NCBI GenBank assembly: GCA_009760855.2
Contig: WPIO01000039.1
Location: 2,373,501 to 2,437,500, forward strand
DNA length: 64,000 bases
Direction: 5' to 3'
Origin: Cristatella mucedo
Lineage: Eukaryota > Bryozoa > Phylactolaemata > Cristatellidae
The notes under the pieces: model-generated
Seen by the model: only the letters and a program-made list of their open reading frames with translations
Database searches by the model: none
What the model was told of the DNA's origin: nothing
Made by a program: the position numbers and the translations under genes
Shown here: piece by piece, positions 1-13,700 of the stretch
Position numbering within the stretch: position 1 is the stretch's first letter
How the letters are laid out: the number at the start of each line of letters is the position of its first letter

Positions 1-1255
1 GCGCACTCGCAGCCTAAGCTGCTTTCGGTATGCATTTGGTAGCTAACGGACTTCATCTCACACAACAAAGAGAAAGTGGGACTCATAGCAGATTCAGGAA
101 ACCAGTTGAGGTAGTGAGTAGCATGGAAGTAGCAGCTCAGGACCGCTGAGAAGGATGAGCCATTGTCGGCAACAGGAGAGTATTTGTTGTTGCATAAGAA
201 TTGTGGAAGCAAGTTCCAAAGTCTACGACCTGCAGAGCCAAAGATACTGCTGCCGACGGTCTTTAAGTAGAGGAATGGAACAGCCAACTTATTGTCCATA
301 CCGGACCCGAGGGCAAAGATAGGCTGAAACTGACACAGCAGTTCAGCTAGGTATGGAGGAGCCAAGCCGTGGTGTACCTTGTGGGTCACCGTGAGAACTT
401 TGCACTGTATCAGTTGATCAACCGGCAGCGATCCCAGCTCTTTCAGCAATAGAGACGTGGTCAAACATCTGGGACTTAAAAACTATCCGTACAGCCATAT
501 TCATAGCCAGCTGCAGTGGCCCTAGTTGCTTTCTTTGGTAGCCCAGCCAAAAGGGAATTACAATAATTAAGCCGAGACAGAACTAAGGAGGTAGTTAAGT
601 TTTTTACAAACAGCTGTGGAAGACAGCTCCTAGTCTTCGATAGGGATCGGACGTGATGACGAGCTGTAGAAGCAGTCTTCTGAATGAACCTTTTGAAATT
701 GATGCAGCTGTCGAAAACGACACCTAAATTTCGAGCACGTGGTGATGGTCGCACAACAGCATCCCCTATTAGAAGAGCAAAGCATTTTAATCCAGCCACA
801 TGCTTAAGGCTGCTATGAGCAGAAGTTCTGTGTTAACGTCATTTAGGTTCAAGAAGTTTTACGACATCCAGGATCAAATTTCGGCAAGGCAAGCATTCAG
901 TTTATCAGTTGTTGTAGCAGATTCAACCGATTTGAATGACAAATATTGCCGAGTATCGTCAGCATAAAAGTGATCTCCTATTCTTTGGGCTTTGATCACT
1001 TTGCGCAGAGGTTGAGTATAAATGGGGAAAGCAAGCGACCGAGGATGGACCTCAAGGGGTCCACTGGTGACCTATCTCGTGTGTGAGACCTGACCTCCAC
1101 ACGACACGGATTGAACACGTTCAGACAAGTACGACTTAATCCATGCCAGTGCCTCGTCTGACAGACCGATCGTTGTTCTCAATCATTCAAGTAGAACAGC
1201 TTAACCAATGGTGTCAAAGGCAGCTGATAGATCTAGCAGAGCTAGGGCAGTGACA
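1..1255 (-). mobile_element. LINE-B 3' part, antisense, cut by window edge
   Basis: Non-LTR retrotransposon fragment. Reading leftward on the - strand gives end-of-reverse-transcriptase text such as ARNLGVVFDS and SRLNYCNSLLAGLPKKAT, followed by the family tail (AGGCTGTGAGTGCGC). The 3' end runs off the window. Its 5' side stops at about 1255, where a LINE-A fragment of opposite orientation begins. The frame is broken several times. Confidence 0.8.
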
Positions 1256-1261
1256 TTCTAC

Positions 1262-2290
1262 CTTGCTTCATTTATTGATGCCATTCGCACATGGATGGCA
1301 GAAAACTCTCTGAAATTGAGTGATAATCAAACCAACTTACTAGTTACGAGAAAATCAAGCGTGATTCAGAAATTTGAAAGGCTAGCACCCAAAATCGGCT
1401 TTGCCAGCACATCTCCTGTTGGACCTGAACAAAATCTGGGTGTCATATTCCAAAGTGACCTTTCATTAGACGACCACATCAGCTGTATAGTCATTTGTCT
1501 ACTTTCTGCTACACGGCATTGATCAAATTTGGGCTCATTTAGACAGAGACACCACATCTATTTTGGTCCATGCATTGGTTACATTCCATCTTGACTTCTG
1601 TAACTCACTGCTTGCTGGTCTACTGGCCTGTGCAATGAAGCACCTACAGCTTGTACAAAACTCTGCAGATTGACTTGTCTGTCATGAGCAGCACAGTTGC
1701 CACATTACACCACTTCTCGCTGACCTGCACTGGCTCCCATTCAAGCAACGGCTCGACTTCAAGGTTTTGTCATTCACTTTTAGGTCTCTTCATTCTTTGG
1801 CTTCAGCCTACCTATCAGATCTACTCCTCACCAGGCAAAGCATCGTGCCATCTGCTTTCGAAATCTAACTGTTTACCCATAGCTCGTACAAATACTAAAT
1901 CCTTTGGAGACCGTGCCTTTAGTTCGTATGCTACCAAAGCCTGGTGATCACTCCCAGCTTGAGTCTCGACATACCCTGACTTGTTCACATTTAAAAATAA
2001 ATTAAAAACATACCTATTTATGATATTATTTAGTAGGTCCCTGAGATTCATCCTTTATGTGCATATGCACGCTGGCACTGTTGCATACTGCCACTGACTA
2101 TACTTGAATGCTGACTCTGTGCATGACAACACTAACCATGTCATTCTTGTTGTTTAATGAGCAAGCTACGACTAAGCATTAGATCGTGCTTCACTTGCAG
2201 CAAATGTTAAGTTCGTAGAAAGAGATCACTTTCTTTTTGAAGGCTCTATCAAATTTATTATTGTTATTATTATTTTTATTATGCAGATGC
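1262..2290 (+). mobile_element. LINE-A 3' part
   Basis: L2/CR1-like LINE fragment. It encodes pieces such as WMAENSLKLSDNQTN, QNLGVIFQSDLSLDDH and LADLHWLP in shifting frames, then the tail GCAAATGTTAAG... and ATT repeats near 2260-2285. It is truncated at the 5' end and full of stops. Confidence 0.8.
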
Positions 2291-3229
2291 ATTTCTCTAC
2301 TGCTGTCACACATGCCTGGATTTTCTGCTTGCCTGCAGTGAATCAGCTAGACAGGTTTATTCGTGACGTAAATAGCAATGGATTCTCGTAAATTTGATGA
2401 TGGAATGCATACATCATAAGAGGATCGTTTTAGCCAGTTCAAAGTCTAGAAAGCTCCGCCATGCCGAAGTTGCTGTTGCTAAAGTGGTAAGTCGGCTGCT
2501 GCCAAATTCATTAGAATAAAAATTAATTGCTCTTTCCCATTCTACAGCCTGCAAACTTACCATCAACATGTAGATTAAAAATCAATGCTTCAAATACTAC
2601 GTAAATATTGTGTAGGAAACTAAATCTAGTAATCTTAAATATTTCACCATCCATTGAAGAGATTTTTTTACAGTCTTCACATCTGGAATGAGTTCCCCAG
2701 GATGGTCTTGATACCCGACAGTCAGACCAAAGTAAGTTTTGCAGCCTATGCAGTTTTGAGACTACATTTTTGCTGAGTACATATTCCCTCTTGTCTGAAT
2801 AAAGTGTCCACACAGGTAGAAAAACGTATCAGCTGCATGCTCTTGACATCAGTAAAATCAAATATTTGCGACTCTTCTTTTTTATGCAATAATAGAAACA
2901 AAAAATGTTAATTTGGGGCACCAGTATCTTTAAAATGATGTGAATATTAATCGGTAGTTTTATCTCCACCAAATTTTCATTTATTGAAGTGGCAGAAAAA
3001 GGCATGGCATATGTAGGAACCTGAGATCGGCATCATGCCTGAAGATAAAAATAAGAATTTAAAATAGAACTGTCTGTACTGCAGAAGCAAAATCGTTGTG
3101 TGGCAGTAGCTATATTTTAGTTTAGGCTCAAGGTAAATAGTGTAACACACTCTCAGCCCAATACAAAATAAACCGCAAGTTTCTACCTAGCCTAATAGAT
3201 TTAATTTCATGACACAGGTGGTACTCAGG
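2291..3229. other. No gene recognised
   Basis: AT-rich sequence with no convincing frame or repeat. The short - strand frame at 2523-2813 has no recognisable features. Confidence 0.4.
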
Positions 3230-3269
3230 TTGCTGGTGTCTGGCCGTTGTGCTGCAACATGACTAAGGT

Positions 3270-3430
3270 TGGAAAGGCTACCCAAAGACATGTCTTGGTC
3301 TCTGGTTTTTTGGCCAGGAATCAAAGTTCTAGCTCTCTACGACTCGGGCCGTGGATGTAAATCCTGCCGTGGGCGATCCATTATTTTCCACTGCAACCGG
3401 TGGTAAAAACTGTTAAGGCTCTTCTTCCAC
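3270..3430 (+). repeat. SINE family 2 fragment (3' half)
   Basis: It shares a block with the element at 34925-35095: a box-B-like GTGGATGTAAATCC, then GGGCGAT.CATTAT and CCACTGCAA..G.TGGT. The tRNA-like 5' part is degraded. Confidence 0.5.
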
Positions 3431-3807
3431 TACACAAATGATGCTGTTGAACCAGCTCTACTGCATCGTGTAACGTAGTCCAGAGCGAACCTGAGATCTG
3501 TGCCTGAAACACCTGGCAAAAGGTTTAGTTGGAAAGAGGCACTAACAGCACAATTTGTTTTAATCGAAAAGGGCCTGTTCAAAAGGTGATTGTTATCTTG
3601 ATGGCAGGTTTGCTACCAGTGATCACAGTAGTAGCAAGGCCCTGTCTTGATGGATACTTAGTCGGTTTAAAAACAATAAAACATGCTGTACCAATTATAG
3701 GAAAATTTCACGTTGACGAATGGTGAGTTTCACAAAATGCAACACAGGAAAGAAGTAAACAAATCTGCCGAATCGATAGCAAGTGAGCTCCCCCTCTCTT
3801 TATTTAT

Positions 3808-3809
<2 letters not shown>

Positions 3810-3879
<70 letters not shown>

Positions 3880-3888
3880 CACACACAC

Positions 3889-3934
<46 letters not shown>

Positions 3935-3945
3935 GTATATATGCA
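3810..3945. repeat. Compound (AC)n-(ACGC)n-(TA)n microsatellite
   Basis: Pure AC repeats turn into ACGC repeats, then AC, TA, AC and TA again. Reading frames across it are only repeat translations. Confidence 0.97.
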
Positions 3946-4107
3946 TTTATGCATATATTTGTACATGCACATATCAATTATGCTCTCTCTTTCACTTTCT
4001 CTAATCCCACTCTCTAGAGCTTCCTCACCCATCACCTCTGTATACATGTGTCTGACTTAGCCGAACCTCCCTCTCTCCATTCCTCATTTGATATATTTAT
4101 CCATTTA

Positions 4108-4188
4108 TCACACACCCAGACACACACACACACACTTACAAACACACACACACACACGTACAAACGCACACACACACACACACACAAG
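4108..4188. repeat. Interrupted (CA)n microsatellite
   Basis: CA runs broken by TTACAA and GTACAA. Confidence 0.9.
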
Positions 4189-4296
4189 CTAGCACAATCA
4201 TGAAAGCCACAGGCAAAAACATCAAAGCAAGCACCCGAACTTGCATTCACAAAAACTCTCTTCTCTATTTTGAACCTAGTAGTCACTTCACTATTC

Positions 4297-4305
4297 CTCT
4301 CTCTC

Positions 4306-4354
<49 letters not shown>

Positions 4355-4412
4355 CCTAATCCCTCACTCTAATCCCCCCACACACACACTCTCTCTCTCT
4401 CTCTCCCTACTC
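4297..4412. repeat. (TC)n microsatellite
   Basis: CT/TC runs with a short CA run near 4380, leaving one strand strongly pyrimidine-rich. Confidence 0.95.
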
Positions 4413-5220
4413 AAGTGCTAAGCCCAAGATTAGATTTTAAATGCAATCTAACTATGGGACCTCTATTTCAAGTAGACACACTACTCTTCCAAAGGTAGCT
4501 CTTGCTAGGCGAGCTATCGATACCATCTGAAAGCGAAAAGCGACCTATTCTTTGTGAACAATGCCGTATTCCACACACTGTGCTCAGCGAATTCCATTCT
4601 CGTCGCCATTGTTATGTCTGAGCATGTACGCCAGCAGTCGCACATCAGAAGATGATATTAAAACACACAGCAGGCTGCGTAATACCAATTCCATACCAAT
4701 ACCATGTGTAATACCTATGCCAATAGCATGAAGCCACGCAGAAGCTAGCGGCCGCGAAGCCAACCCTAGTCGACAGGAAAACCTGAAAATGCATTATTAT
4801 TATAGTCTGCTGTTCTCCTTCCACAAGTGGCGTGTGAGAGCTGGACTGTTACGATACAGCAGATCAAACGGCACTAAATGCTCCATGCCTTCTCGGTCTG
4901 CTGATACCGGTTCAAAGTCGCTGTGGCGAACACACTGATAACTACTTGTTGTCGGTCAGAGCCGGTTGCCTAACGCCAACAGCACCCGGGCTCTGACAAG
5001 CTCCTAGCCTAATAAGGTAACAGTCACCAGAGATCCTGTTGTGTATGAGTCACAAGATAGTGCAATTCTCTCCAGCCGTTTCGAAATGGGGCTGGCCTTA
5101 ACAGGCAGATAAGCACAGCTGATGAGGAAGATACATGACACGTTCCGACGACCTTGACAGCTGCCTAACGATAAAAGCTGTAGGCGAGCAGCCGCCCAGT
5201 GGTCGCTGCACCTGTGTGCT
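4413..5220. other. Upstream region of P450-A
   Basis: No further coding exon was recognised. It should contain the promoter of copy A, but only a weak TATA-like site near 5165 can be named. Confidence 0.4.
5165..5176 (+). promoter_or_regulatory. Weak TATA-like site upstream of P450-A
   Basis: A CGATAAAAG stretch lies about 50 bp before the exon 1 ATG. The match to TATAAAAG is imperfect, and no initiator could be fixed. Confidence 0.15.
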
Positions 5221-5294
5221 ATGGAGGGCCTGGATTTCAGTGCTTTGCCGCTATGGAGCTTTCTAGCGGGAACGTCAGTCATACTGTTCTACGT
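5221..5294 (+). CDS. P450-A exon 1 (membrane anchor)
   Basis: This 74-bp exon starts at ATG and is followed by a GTAAGT donor, ending in phase 2. It encodes 24 residues plus two bases of Val25: a short acidic start (MEGLD) and then a hydrophobic stretch ending ILFYV. It was found by extending upstream of exon 2 and is confirmed by a homologous 74-bp exon in copy B. Confidence 0.85.
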
Positions 5295-7663
5295 GTAAGT
5301 ACTTGCGACCGCAGTGGTGCTTGTGTATATACCGTACGATCGTCAGCAGCCTCTACTCGTTTTACCAAGCAGCTGCTGAGGGGCGGCTGCTTGTCCAGCT
5401 GTTGGCTAAATCTCTGATTGCTTTTGAGGGTGCAGCTCCAGATGACTGATTTTCCACGATTTCCGGATACTGCTTAACCGAGGCAACAAAGCACTGCTTT
5501 TCAGGCCATGTATAATGAATGCTCATCGTGGCTGTGGATCCAAAAGGCTGATAGTTAAAAACTGTGTATATCAGTCCCTTCATGTACGTCAGGCTACGGC
5601 CAATTTCAACTTAAGTTTTGCTCGTAGCATCGTATGTAGGATATCACAACGTATGGACGTAAAATCTAGGTTATGTATACTTCACTGTACTCAGAAATGT
5701 TGTAGCTGTTTCATTTAACCGTACTACCATGCAAAGCACAGTAGGACAGATATTTTTGATCCAGTTGGCTTGTTTTATTGTTATACCCCGAAAACTTCTG
5801 CAAAGCTTGTATTACCAACAGATATTCGATACTGCTTCAGCCTATTTGCTTTGCATGTTGGTCAGCTGTATGCTTTCCCGCAAGGTTAAAGCTGGCCTGA
5901 ACCAGAGAAACTACAACAAGCTTTTGTTGTTGTGATATTCCGAAATTCCATAGCAAGGTACTTGAGGGATGTTTACTTGACTACTTAACGAAAGCTTGTA
6001 TCCTTTTATTGACACAATTTCGATGTAATTTATTTAGAAACATTGCCTTAGCCTAGGGATACGGTGCTCGAATGAGGTATGTCTAAACCTCTCCACGCTT
6101 CACATCTGTAAGTATATGTTTGTTTGGAAATCAGCTGTAGTTTAGTATGTGCTCTTTCCAAGAAATCTTCCTCGTAGCCGCCGTTAAAGATAACTTTATT
6201 AAACTGAAGAGCGTTTAGTCTCAATGTTTGTAAACCCCCCGAGAAAAGCTAACTTTATGCTCTGTTTTAATGATAATAATAATAATAATACATTTTATAT
6301 AGCTTCCTCAGATAACTTATTTTCTTTCTAGGCACTTTACGTTTGCTGCAAAACAAGCACGGTCGAATGGTTAGTAGTAGCAAACTCAATAAACAACAAG
6401 AATAGCATGGTTAGGACCTACATGCTCGAAGTCAACATGCAAGTGTGTTTAGTGGCAGCATGCACAGTAACTGTACACATAAGCAGGTAAAGGACGAATC
6501 ACAAGAGCCTACAAAATACAGTGATAAATACAAGCGTGTATATATTTTTTAAATTGTGTCAAGTCAGGAGACGTCATGACGCAAGTCGGGAGTGAGATCC
6601 TGACTTTACGATCATAGGAACTAATGGCACTGTCTTCAAAAGACTTGAGGTTTGCGTGTAGTCTAGGTAAACAGTTAGATTCCGAGAAGTAGATGATACG
6701 ATGCTTAACCTGGTGGGGGAGTAGATCCGGTAGGTAGGCTTGAGACAAATAATGAAGGGACCTAAAAGTGAGTGACACAACCTTGAAGTCAATGCGTTGC
6801 TTGACTGTGAGCCACGCAAGTCGACGAGAAGTGGTGATGTGTAGCAACTGCGACGCTCATGACAGACAAAGCTAGCTGCAGAGTTATGCACCAGCTGTAA
6901 GCGGCTGATTGCAAAGGTCTTTAGGTCAGCAAGCAGTGAATTACAGAACTCAAGACGGGATGTCACAAATACGTGAACAAATTTAGATGAGGTCTGTGTA
7001 AGCAAGCCCGAATTTTAGCAATGTTATGTAGCTTAAAGTAGTACGACTTGGCTGAAGAGCTGATTTGGTCATTAATGAAATGTCACTATGGAAAAAGACA
7101 TCTAGATTTCGTACAGACTGAACCACAGATATGCTGGCAGAGCCAATTTTGAGCATTAAACCTACCAGTTTCTGAAACACACTTTGTTTGCCCATAACTA
7201 GTGAGTTGGTTTTATCATCATTAAATTTAAGAAAGTTTGCTGCCAAATATGTGTGTACATCATCAATGCATGTAGAAGGGGAGTTAAGATAAGTCGACGT
7301 GCTAAAGGACTGGGACGGATTAAAGCCAGGTACAACTGAGTGTCATCTGCATAGAAGTGAAACCCTAGATTGTGCTTGACAAACACATCGGTGAGGGGGA
7401 CTGTATAAACTAAAACAAGCACATCGAGTACAGAGCACTGATCTTTGGCAGGATCTTTAGATGACCGTTGTTCGTTCACATCAATACTCTGGAGTCTCTC
7501 AATGAAATAGTTTCCCCTCAAATCACTTTGACGTTCCAGGTCTTGGATTCAACCAAGTAGTTTCATGGCCAAGGTTGTGGGATCGAGCTCCATGGCACAT
7601 GTGAAACATCTGAATAGAGATTAAGTTCTCTTAGGGTGCTATACGACTAAATTATACATACAT

Positions 7664-7759
<96 letters not shown>

Positions 7760-10700
7760 TTGCCAAAATGCTATACCCTCAGAGAGTAGCTCTTGCAGTA
7801 AGTATGAACAACAGGTGGAATCTGGCACAGAGCCTAGTAGCCTTTTATGGCCTGCGATGAGAGCAATGAAAGCACTACCTGATGTGCAATAGAGGTTTAT
7901 GTCGGTGTTGTTATGTCGGTGTTGGGGTAAAGGGTTTATGAGGATTTGTCACTGAGCATGTGTTCTAGATAATAATACTAAATTTGCACAGCATCCTTAT
8001 AGAACTGAATCTTTCTAGGTACTTCATAGATGCTATAAAGAAAGCATGACTAACAATAACAGCAATAACAATGATAAAAATAAATTGTTAAGCCCCATCC
8101 AAGAGAGCGTAATCCCCATCTAGGCAGTTCACATGTGCTGTATAGGAAGCATAATTAAACGGCTAGTGGTAATGTGCTAAATGTCAAGAAGCAAAACATG
8201 GTTTGGGCAAGACGCATAGTTCCAACATGTACATCGGATTAATGGTAGAATGCACAGCGACAGCATCGATTAGCAATTAGTAGTAGCATGCTCATTTTCA
8301 TCCACCACAACATTGTTAGAAGTGACATGCACGGGTCAACATGCAGGTACATTTAGTGGCAGCAGGCACAGTGTCTGCAGGCGTAAGCATTCAAAGGAGG
8401 AGACATGAAATGCCGTAAAAGACAGGTTAGTTTTGATTTTTTTTAAATGCCCTCGTGTCAAGGGATGCTGTTTCGTCAGTCGGGAGTCAGTTCTATGCTT
8501 TGGGAGCAACGAACTAAGAGCATCGTCTTTCAAGGATTTGTGATTCGTGCGAGATTTTTCTAAACGATTTGAGTCAGACCAACGGGTAGTATGATGCCTG
8601 ATTGGGTGGGGGAGATGGTTTATCTTTTGTCCCTGCCCTTTAAAATTACATAATAGCATGAATGACGAAGCATCATTTGTAAATCACGTGGCTCAACTGT
8701 GAATTACACACACCTGAAGAGTCATGCAGTTTCTATGCCCTTCTGAGTGCTGATTGCATGTATTCGTAGTTTTGGCTTTTATATCATAAGAAGGCTTCAT
8801 TACTGACCTATAAGAAGATTTGCCTTGCCAAGGGAAAGCTGCACGAAATTTGTCTCGTGCCACCGCACACAGCGTTAAATTAGAATTATCTATTATAGAG
8901 CTGATATGTAATTACAAGTCGGTACATAGAAACAGCCTCTGTTGAATAGGTTTCTATAAATAGGCATTTTTGAGGCCCTTAAGTAATCCGAGTGATTCTT
9001 GTTAGCCGGGTGAAGAGAACAGTTCGAAGGAGTGAAGTCTAAACCGGGTGTATACGTTCTAAAATCCCATCCTCATTAGCTTGTTGAACAGGTTTTGGTA
9101 GTATAACAGTGACTTATAGTAGAATGTGCTCCTATTATTTTAATTTTTTTCAGGTATGTGACGTGGCCCTACGACATATTCAAGAAGCAGGGATTGAAAG
9201 GACCCAAGCCACTGCCATTACTTGGTACTATGTTACCACTCTTTAAGATGGTAAGCTGTGTTATATCCTATTGAGTCATTAATCTGTTTTTTGTGTAACT
9301 ATTGAATACAGCCTTGTTGTTTTTCCGTGCATCAAAGGAGTTGTTGATGCACTTTAAAGCCATCTGGGTGCACAAGTGAGCGGCATAGGCTTAAAGCTTG
9401 ATAATTACAGAGTTAACGACAACGACCATGTAGCTAAGACTCTTTGCATCATTGCAGTCGACGTCAGAAATAGACATGCAGAACGCCAAACTCTATGGAA
9501 AGGTTTACGGGTATGCAGATATTGCTCGGTCTAGCAGGCTCTACATCGCTTCCCCATTACCACTTGCTTACCAATTGACATCTTGTTTAAATGAAGAGAC
9601 GAGTTATCGCGATCTCTGGTTGAACAGTAAACAACGTTTATGTTGTTGATTTGCAGTTGTTTTAATGGAAGAAGACCACTACTAGTGGTCAGTGAACCTG
9701 AAATGGTAAAGGAATTATTGGTCAAGGAGTTCAATTGCTTTGTAAACCGAACATCTTTCCGGGGTCTTCAGCAAAAGCCACTAGATAGGATGATGACAGC
9801 TATAACTGACGACCATTGGAGGCACGTCAGAAGCAGCCTTTCTCCAGTCTACAGCTCCGGTAAACTGAAGCAGGTCAGTTACTGGTGCATGCTGGTGCTG
9901 GTGCTGGTGTCGCAAAATGGTTAGGGTACTCGCCTCGACGAAGGTCAAGGTGATACTATTTGATGACCAAGGTCGTGGGCATGAGCCCCGCGGCATGTGT
10001 AAAGCGTCTGAATAGAAATTGAGTTATCCGTGGGCGCTATACAAAATAATTACATATACTTCAAAACTATGCGACAGTGATTATTTTGTGCTTACCTAAC
10101 TTTTTGATTAAGCCATGCAATCTTCTTTCCAGTTAATGCATCGAGACGGCTTGCATACCCAAACTGTTCGTTATAATGATTCATTTGTATAGCGTCCAAA
10201 GAGAACTAAATCTCAATTCAGGCGCTTCACATATGCCTCAGGGCTCGAGCCCACGACCTCAGCCAGACCTTAGTCGGGGCGAGTACCTTAACCGCTGGAC
10301 CAACCCAGCTCGTTTCTTCTGAGTCCCTTGGCAAGTAATGTGTACTAGTAACTTTTTAAAGCCCTTAAACACAAGTTGCTAGTATTTTTAGCGTATGTTA
10401 GTGTTGGTTTGGAAAGCTGAAAAGCTTCCAGAGAGTTTTCTATTGATTGCCTTACCATCTTTGACAAGAAGGTTCTCTCCAAGTGCTTACGCTCAATCAG
10501 GTATGCCAGAGGAGCTTGGCAACACCTTGACGTTTGGGAGAAGATCATTTTAAGATTCTAAATTTCCAACAATTTCGGTTATATTTTCTTTCTTCCCAGT
10601 CATGCATTTTATGTTTTTGAATACCAAATAGTGAATTGTATTGCCCGGCATGGTCCTTCATTTTGTACATGTTGTGACAATTTTTTCTAGATGTTTGGAA

Positions 10701-13700
10701 ATGCAAGAGACAATAATTATAGCTGATTTCATCTGAGTCTACTAGTTGAAGTTAACTATCTCGGTATGGAAGACTTTATTCCTAGCAGCAAACTTCTTAT
10801 GTACACATGCTAACCGTGCCTAAATGTGTTGTATCCTTAATATAGCCATCATATATTGTTCTATATATTGATTATATCATATACTGTTCTAAAAAATATC
10901 TACGTTAATACAATTTAAAAAATGATAAAGGTGTTCTCTGGTGGTACTTTCTTTAATTGCTGGTTTTTTACGGACCACTTGTCTTGATTTTTTAGTGAAA
11001 ACCAGCAGTGAATTACCCAGACATTTTCTAGCTATACTTCTTTACAAATAACCTTGAAGATAATTTTAAATAGACGAAGTGACTCTTAACAGTAAGTATG
11101 CCACAGTGCTATTTATAAATGCGTGGGTCCACACTGCCGTTTTTGTTGGACGTGTAGGTCAATTGAAACTGTGAGAAACTGTCAACGTGGGCATGCCGTA
11201 ATGGCTTATAAATTGCAGTGAAAAAATACTACCACCGTATAACTAACTTTATAGTAATTTTTTTCAACCGACGACATAACGACAATCCAAATAAAATTAT
11301 ATTTATTCCTTTATAATGAGACAGGTTGATGACATAAAATTTGAAGAAGATTAATGGGCAAGCAAGGGCAAGGCGTTAGTAGGTATAGATGAAAGTTTAC
11401 TGGATTTTTCTTACGTTCAAATTATTTTAACTTATGAAACTGGTGGATGTTAGTGACAAATACAATGTTTATTGAAAAATAATTTTCAAAAGAAAGTAGC
11501 AGCAGTGGAGCAGTTAAGAACCCCCTTAATAAATCGCTCAACAACTACTGAAAATATAGCAAAGTAGAATCTCGTGTAAGGTTGAACGATGTCGACACTG
11601 ATTACGCAAAGACTGTTTAGTAAAAGGTGACGGTCAATGTATCGTGCCAGCATGATTGAAAGTAGAGCACCTCGACTTCTCTCAACTCCCTTGCTGAATT
11701 TATTGATGACAACCGCATGTGGATGGAAGCAAATTTCCTTAAATTAAGTGATAATAAAACTAACTTACCTGCTATGAGCAAACCAAATGTGAATCAAAAA
11801 TAGGACAAGCTAACGCTCAAAATCGGCTCTGCCAGCATAGCTCCTGTTCAATATGCACAAAACCTCGGTGTCGTATACCAAGGTGACCTTTCGTTAGACG
11901 CCATATCAGCTCCTCAGTCAAGTGTGCATACTTTCAGCTACATAGCATTGCTAAAATTCGGGCTTGTTTAGATAAGGATACCACATCTAAGTTAGTCCAT
12001 ACATTTGTGACATCCCGTCTTGACTTTTGTAAATCACTTCTTTCTGGCCTACCGGCATGTGCAATCAGGGGCTTACAGCTGGTGCAAAACTCTACAGCCA
12101 GGCTTATCTGACTTGACCATCGCAGTTGCCACATTACACCACTTCTGGCAGACCTGCACTGGCTACCAGTCAAGCAACGGATCGAATTAAAGGTTAATTA
12201 AAGGTTCCGTCACTCACTCTATTCTTCGGCTCATGCCTACCTATCAGATCAACTCACTCACAGGCGTAAGCATCGTGCCACCAGCTTTTCGGAATCCTGC
12301 AGTTTACCAATACCTCTTACAAACTTCAAATTCTTTGGAGACCATGCATTTACTTTGTATGCTTACAAAACCATGAACTCACTACCGACTTGCCTCAAAA
12401 CATCCCATGACTTGACCACTTTTAAAAAGAAACTTAAAAAGCACCTATTTACGACATCGTTTAGTGGGTCCCTGTGATTTGTCTTTTATGTGCTTATGGG
12501 TGCTGACACTGTGCATGGTGCCACTAACCACACTTGCATGCTGATCCTGTGCATGTCACCCCTAACTATGTAATTCATGTTGTCTATTAAGCATGGTATT
12601 ACTCAATATTCAATCACATGTCCCTTTCCAGCAAATGTAAAGAGCCTAAAAAAAGACTGAGGTCTCTGAGGGCGCTTTATCAAGTGTATTATTACTATTA
12701 TTATTAGTATTAGTCCTCTCACGCCCACTGTGTACTTTGAGCAAGTTTGAAAAGCTTTGAATAATAAATTATTAAAAAAAACTTGGGATTAAAATTATTG
12801 AATAAATGTATCACACCATATTAATAATTTGCGTCCATTTCAGATGCTACCCACTATCAATGATTGTGTCAAACACTTACTGGACTACATTGATAAGCAC
12901 CAGCAGCAACCGATTGCTACAAAAGAGTGAGCATAATGCAAGCGTAGGAGCAAGTTTTTCTCAGTGTCTTCTTTTGCAGCAGAGATTCTGCAGCCGCTGC
13001 TTCTATCATTCTCAATGGTTTTACTAGAACTTTAATACTGCCCGTACCTTTGGTTACAGAATCCTTTCTGGTTACACCATGGACGTAATTTCGGGTACTG
13101 GATTCGGTCTGGACACGAGATCTCTCGAGCAACCCGACAATACATTTTTGAAGCATGCGAAAGAGTTCGTTAATTTTGCAAATATTAGAAATCCAAAAAA
13201 AGCAACTGCTTTAATCGGGACCTGTAAGTCTGAAGCCAGACAGTTTGACTTTTGTTGCATTGCTGCACAATTGAAACATTGGCCGTCTAATATCACAAAA
13301 TGCTAGCTCCTTGGTTGTTAACTGGCATTGTTTTCTTTCAGTGCTATCGCCGAATTTGGGAGTTTTTCTTACTAAATTGGGGATAAGATTCACCGACCCA
13401 GGCTCTGTCCAGTATATAGAGGACGTTGTGAGATCTGCATTGCATGGCAACAACAATGGTGTTAAGGTAAGTGCATGGAGTCGTCTTGCACTGCATCGAT
13501 TTTCACTCTTTGATTATGTGTTTTGCTTGGGCATAGCTCTAGACAGGGTTTACATTGTCCTAATAGTGTACAAGTGACATATGAGCTTCCACGTTATGGA
13601 CATTAGAGATAAAATATAAACGAGTTGTGAAAAATAAAAATTGATGCATGAATTTGTAAAGTTGATCTAACTTAGAATGCAAAAATGCATGCGATGCTCA

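Noticed and set aside
1208-1522. A 104-codon frame that could pass for a protein start
   Set aside because: It begins in antisense LINE-B and ends in sense LINE-A, so it is a chance fusion across a transposon junction.
3713-4060. Frames of 105-115 codons on both strands over the CA/TA tract
   Set aside because: They are His/Thr or Val/Cys repeat translations of the microsatellite.
4900-5000. Nuclear-receptor-type half sites (GGTTCA-like) before P450-A
   Set aside because: Single six-base matches are expected by chance and no paired arrangement was seen.
9900-10055. Possible functional tRNA gene
   Set aside because: Only the box A and box B regions resemble tRNA; there is no cloverleaf closure and the tail is that of a SINE.
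12806-13027. Frame overlapping P450-A exon 5
   Set aside because: It is in a different phase from the P450 reading, which has motif and paralogue support.
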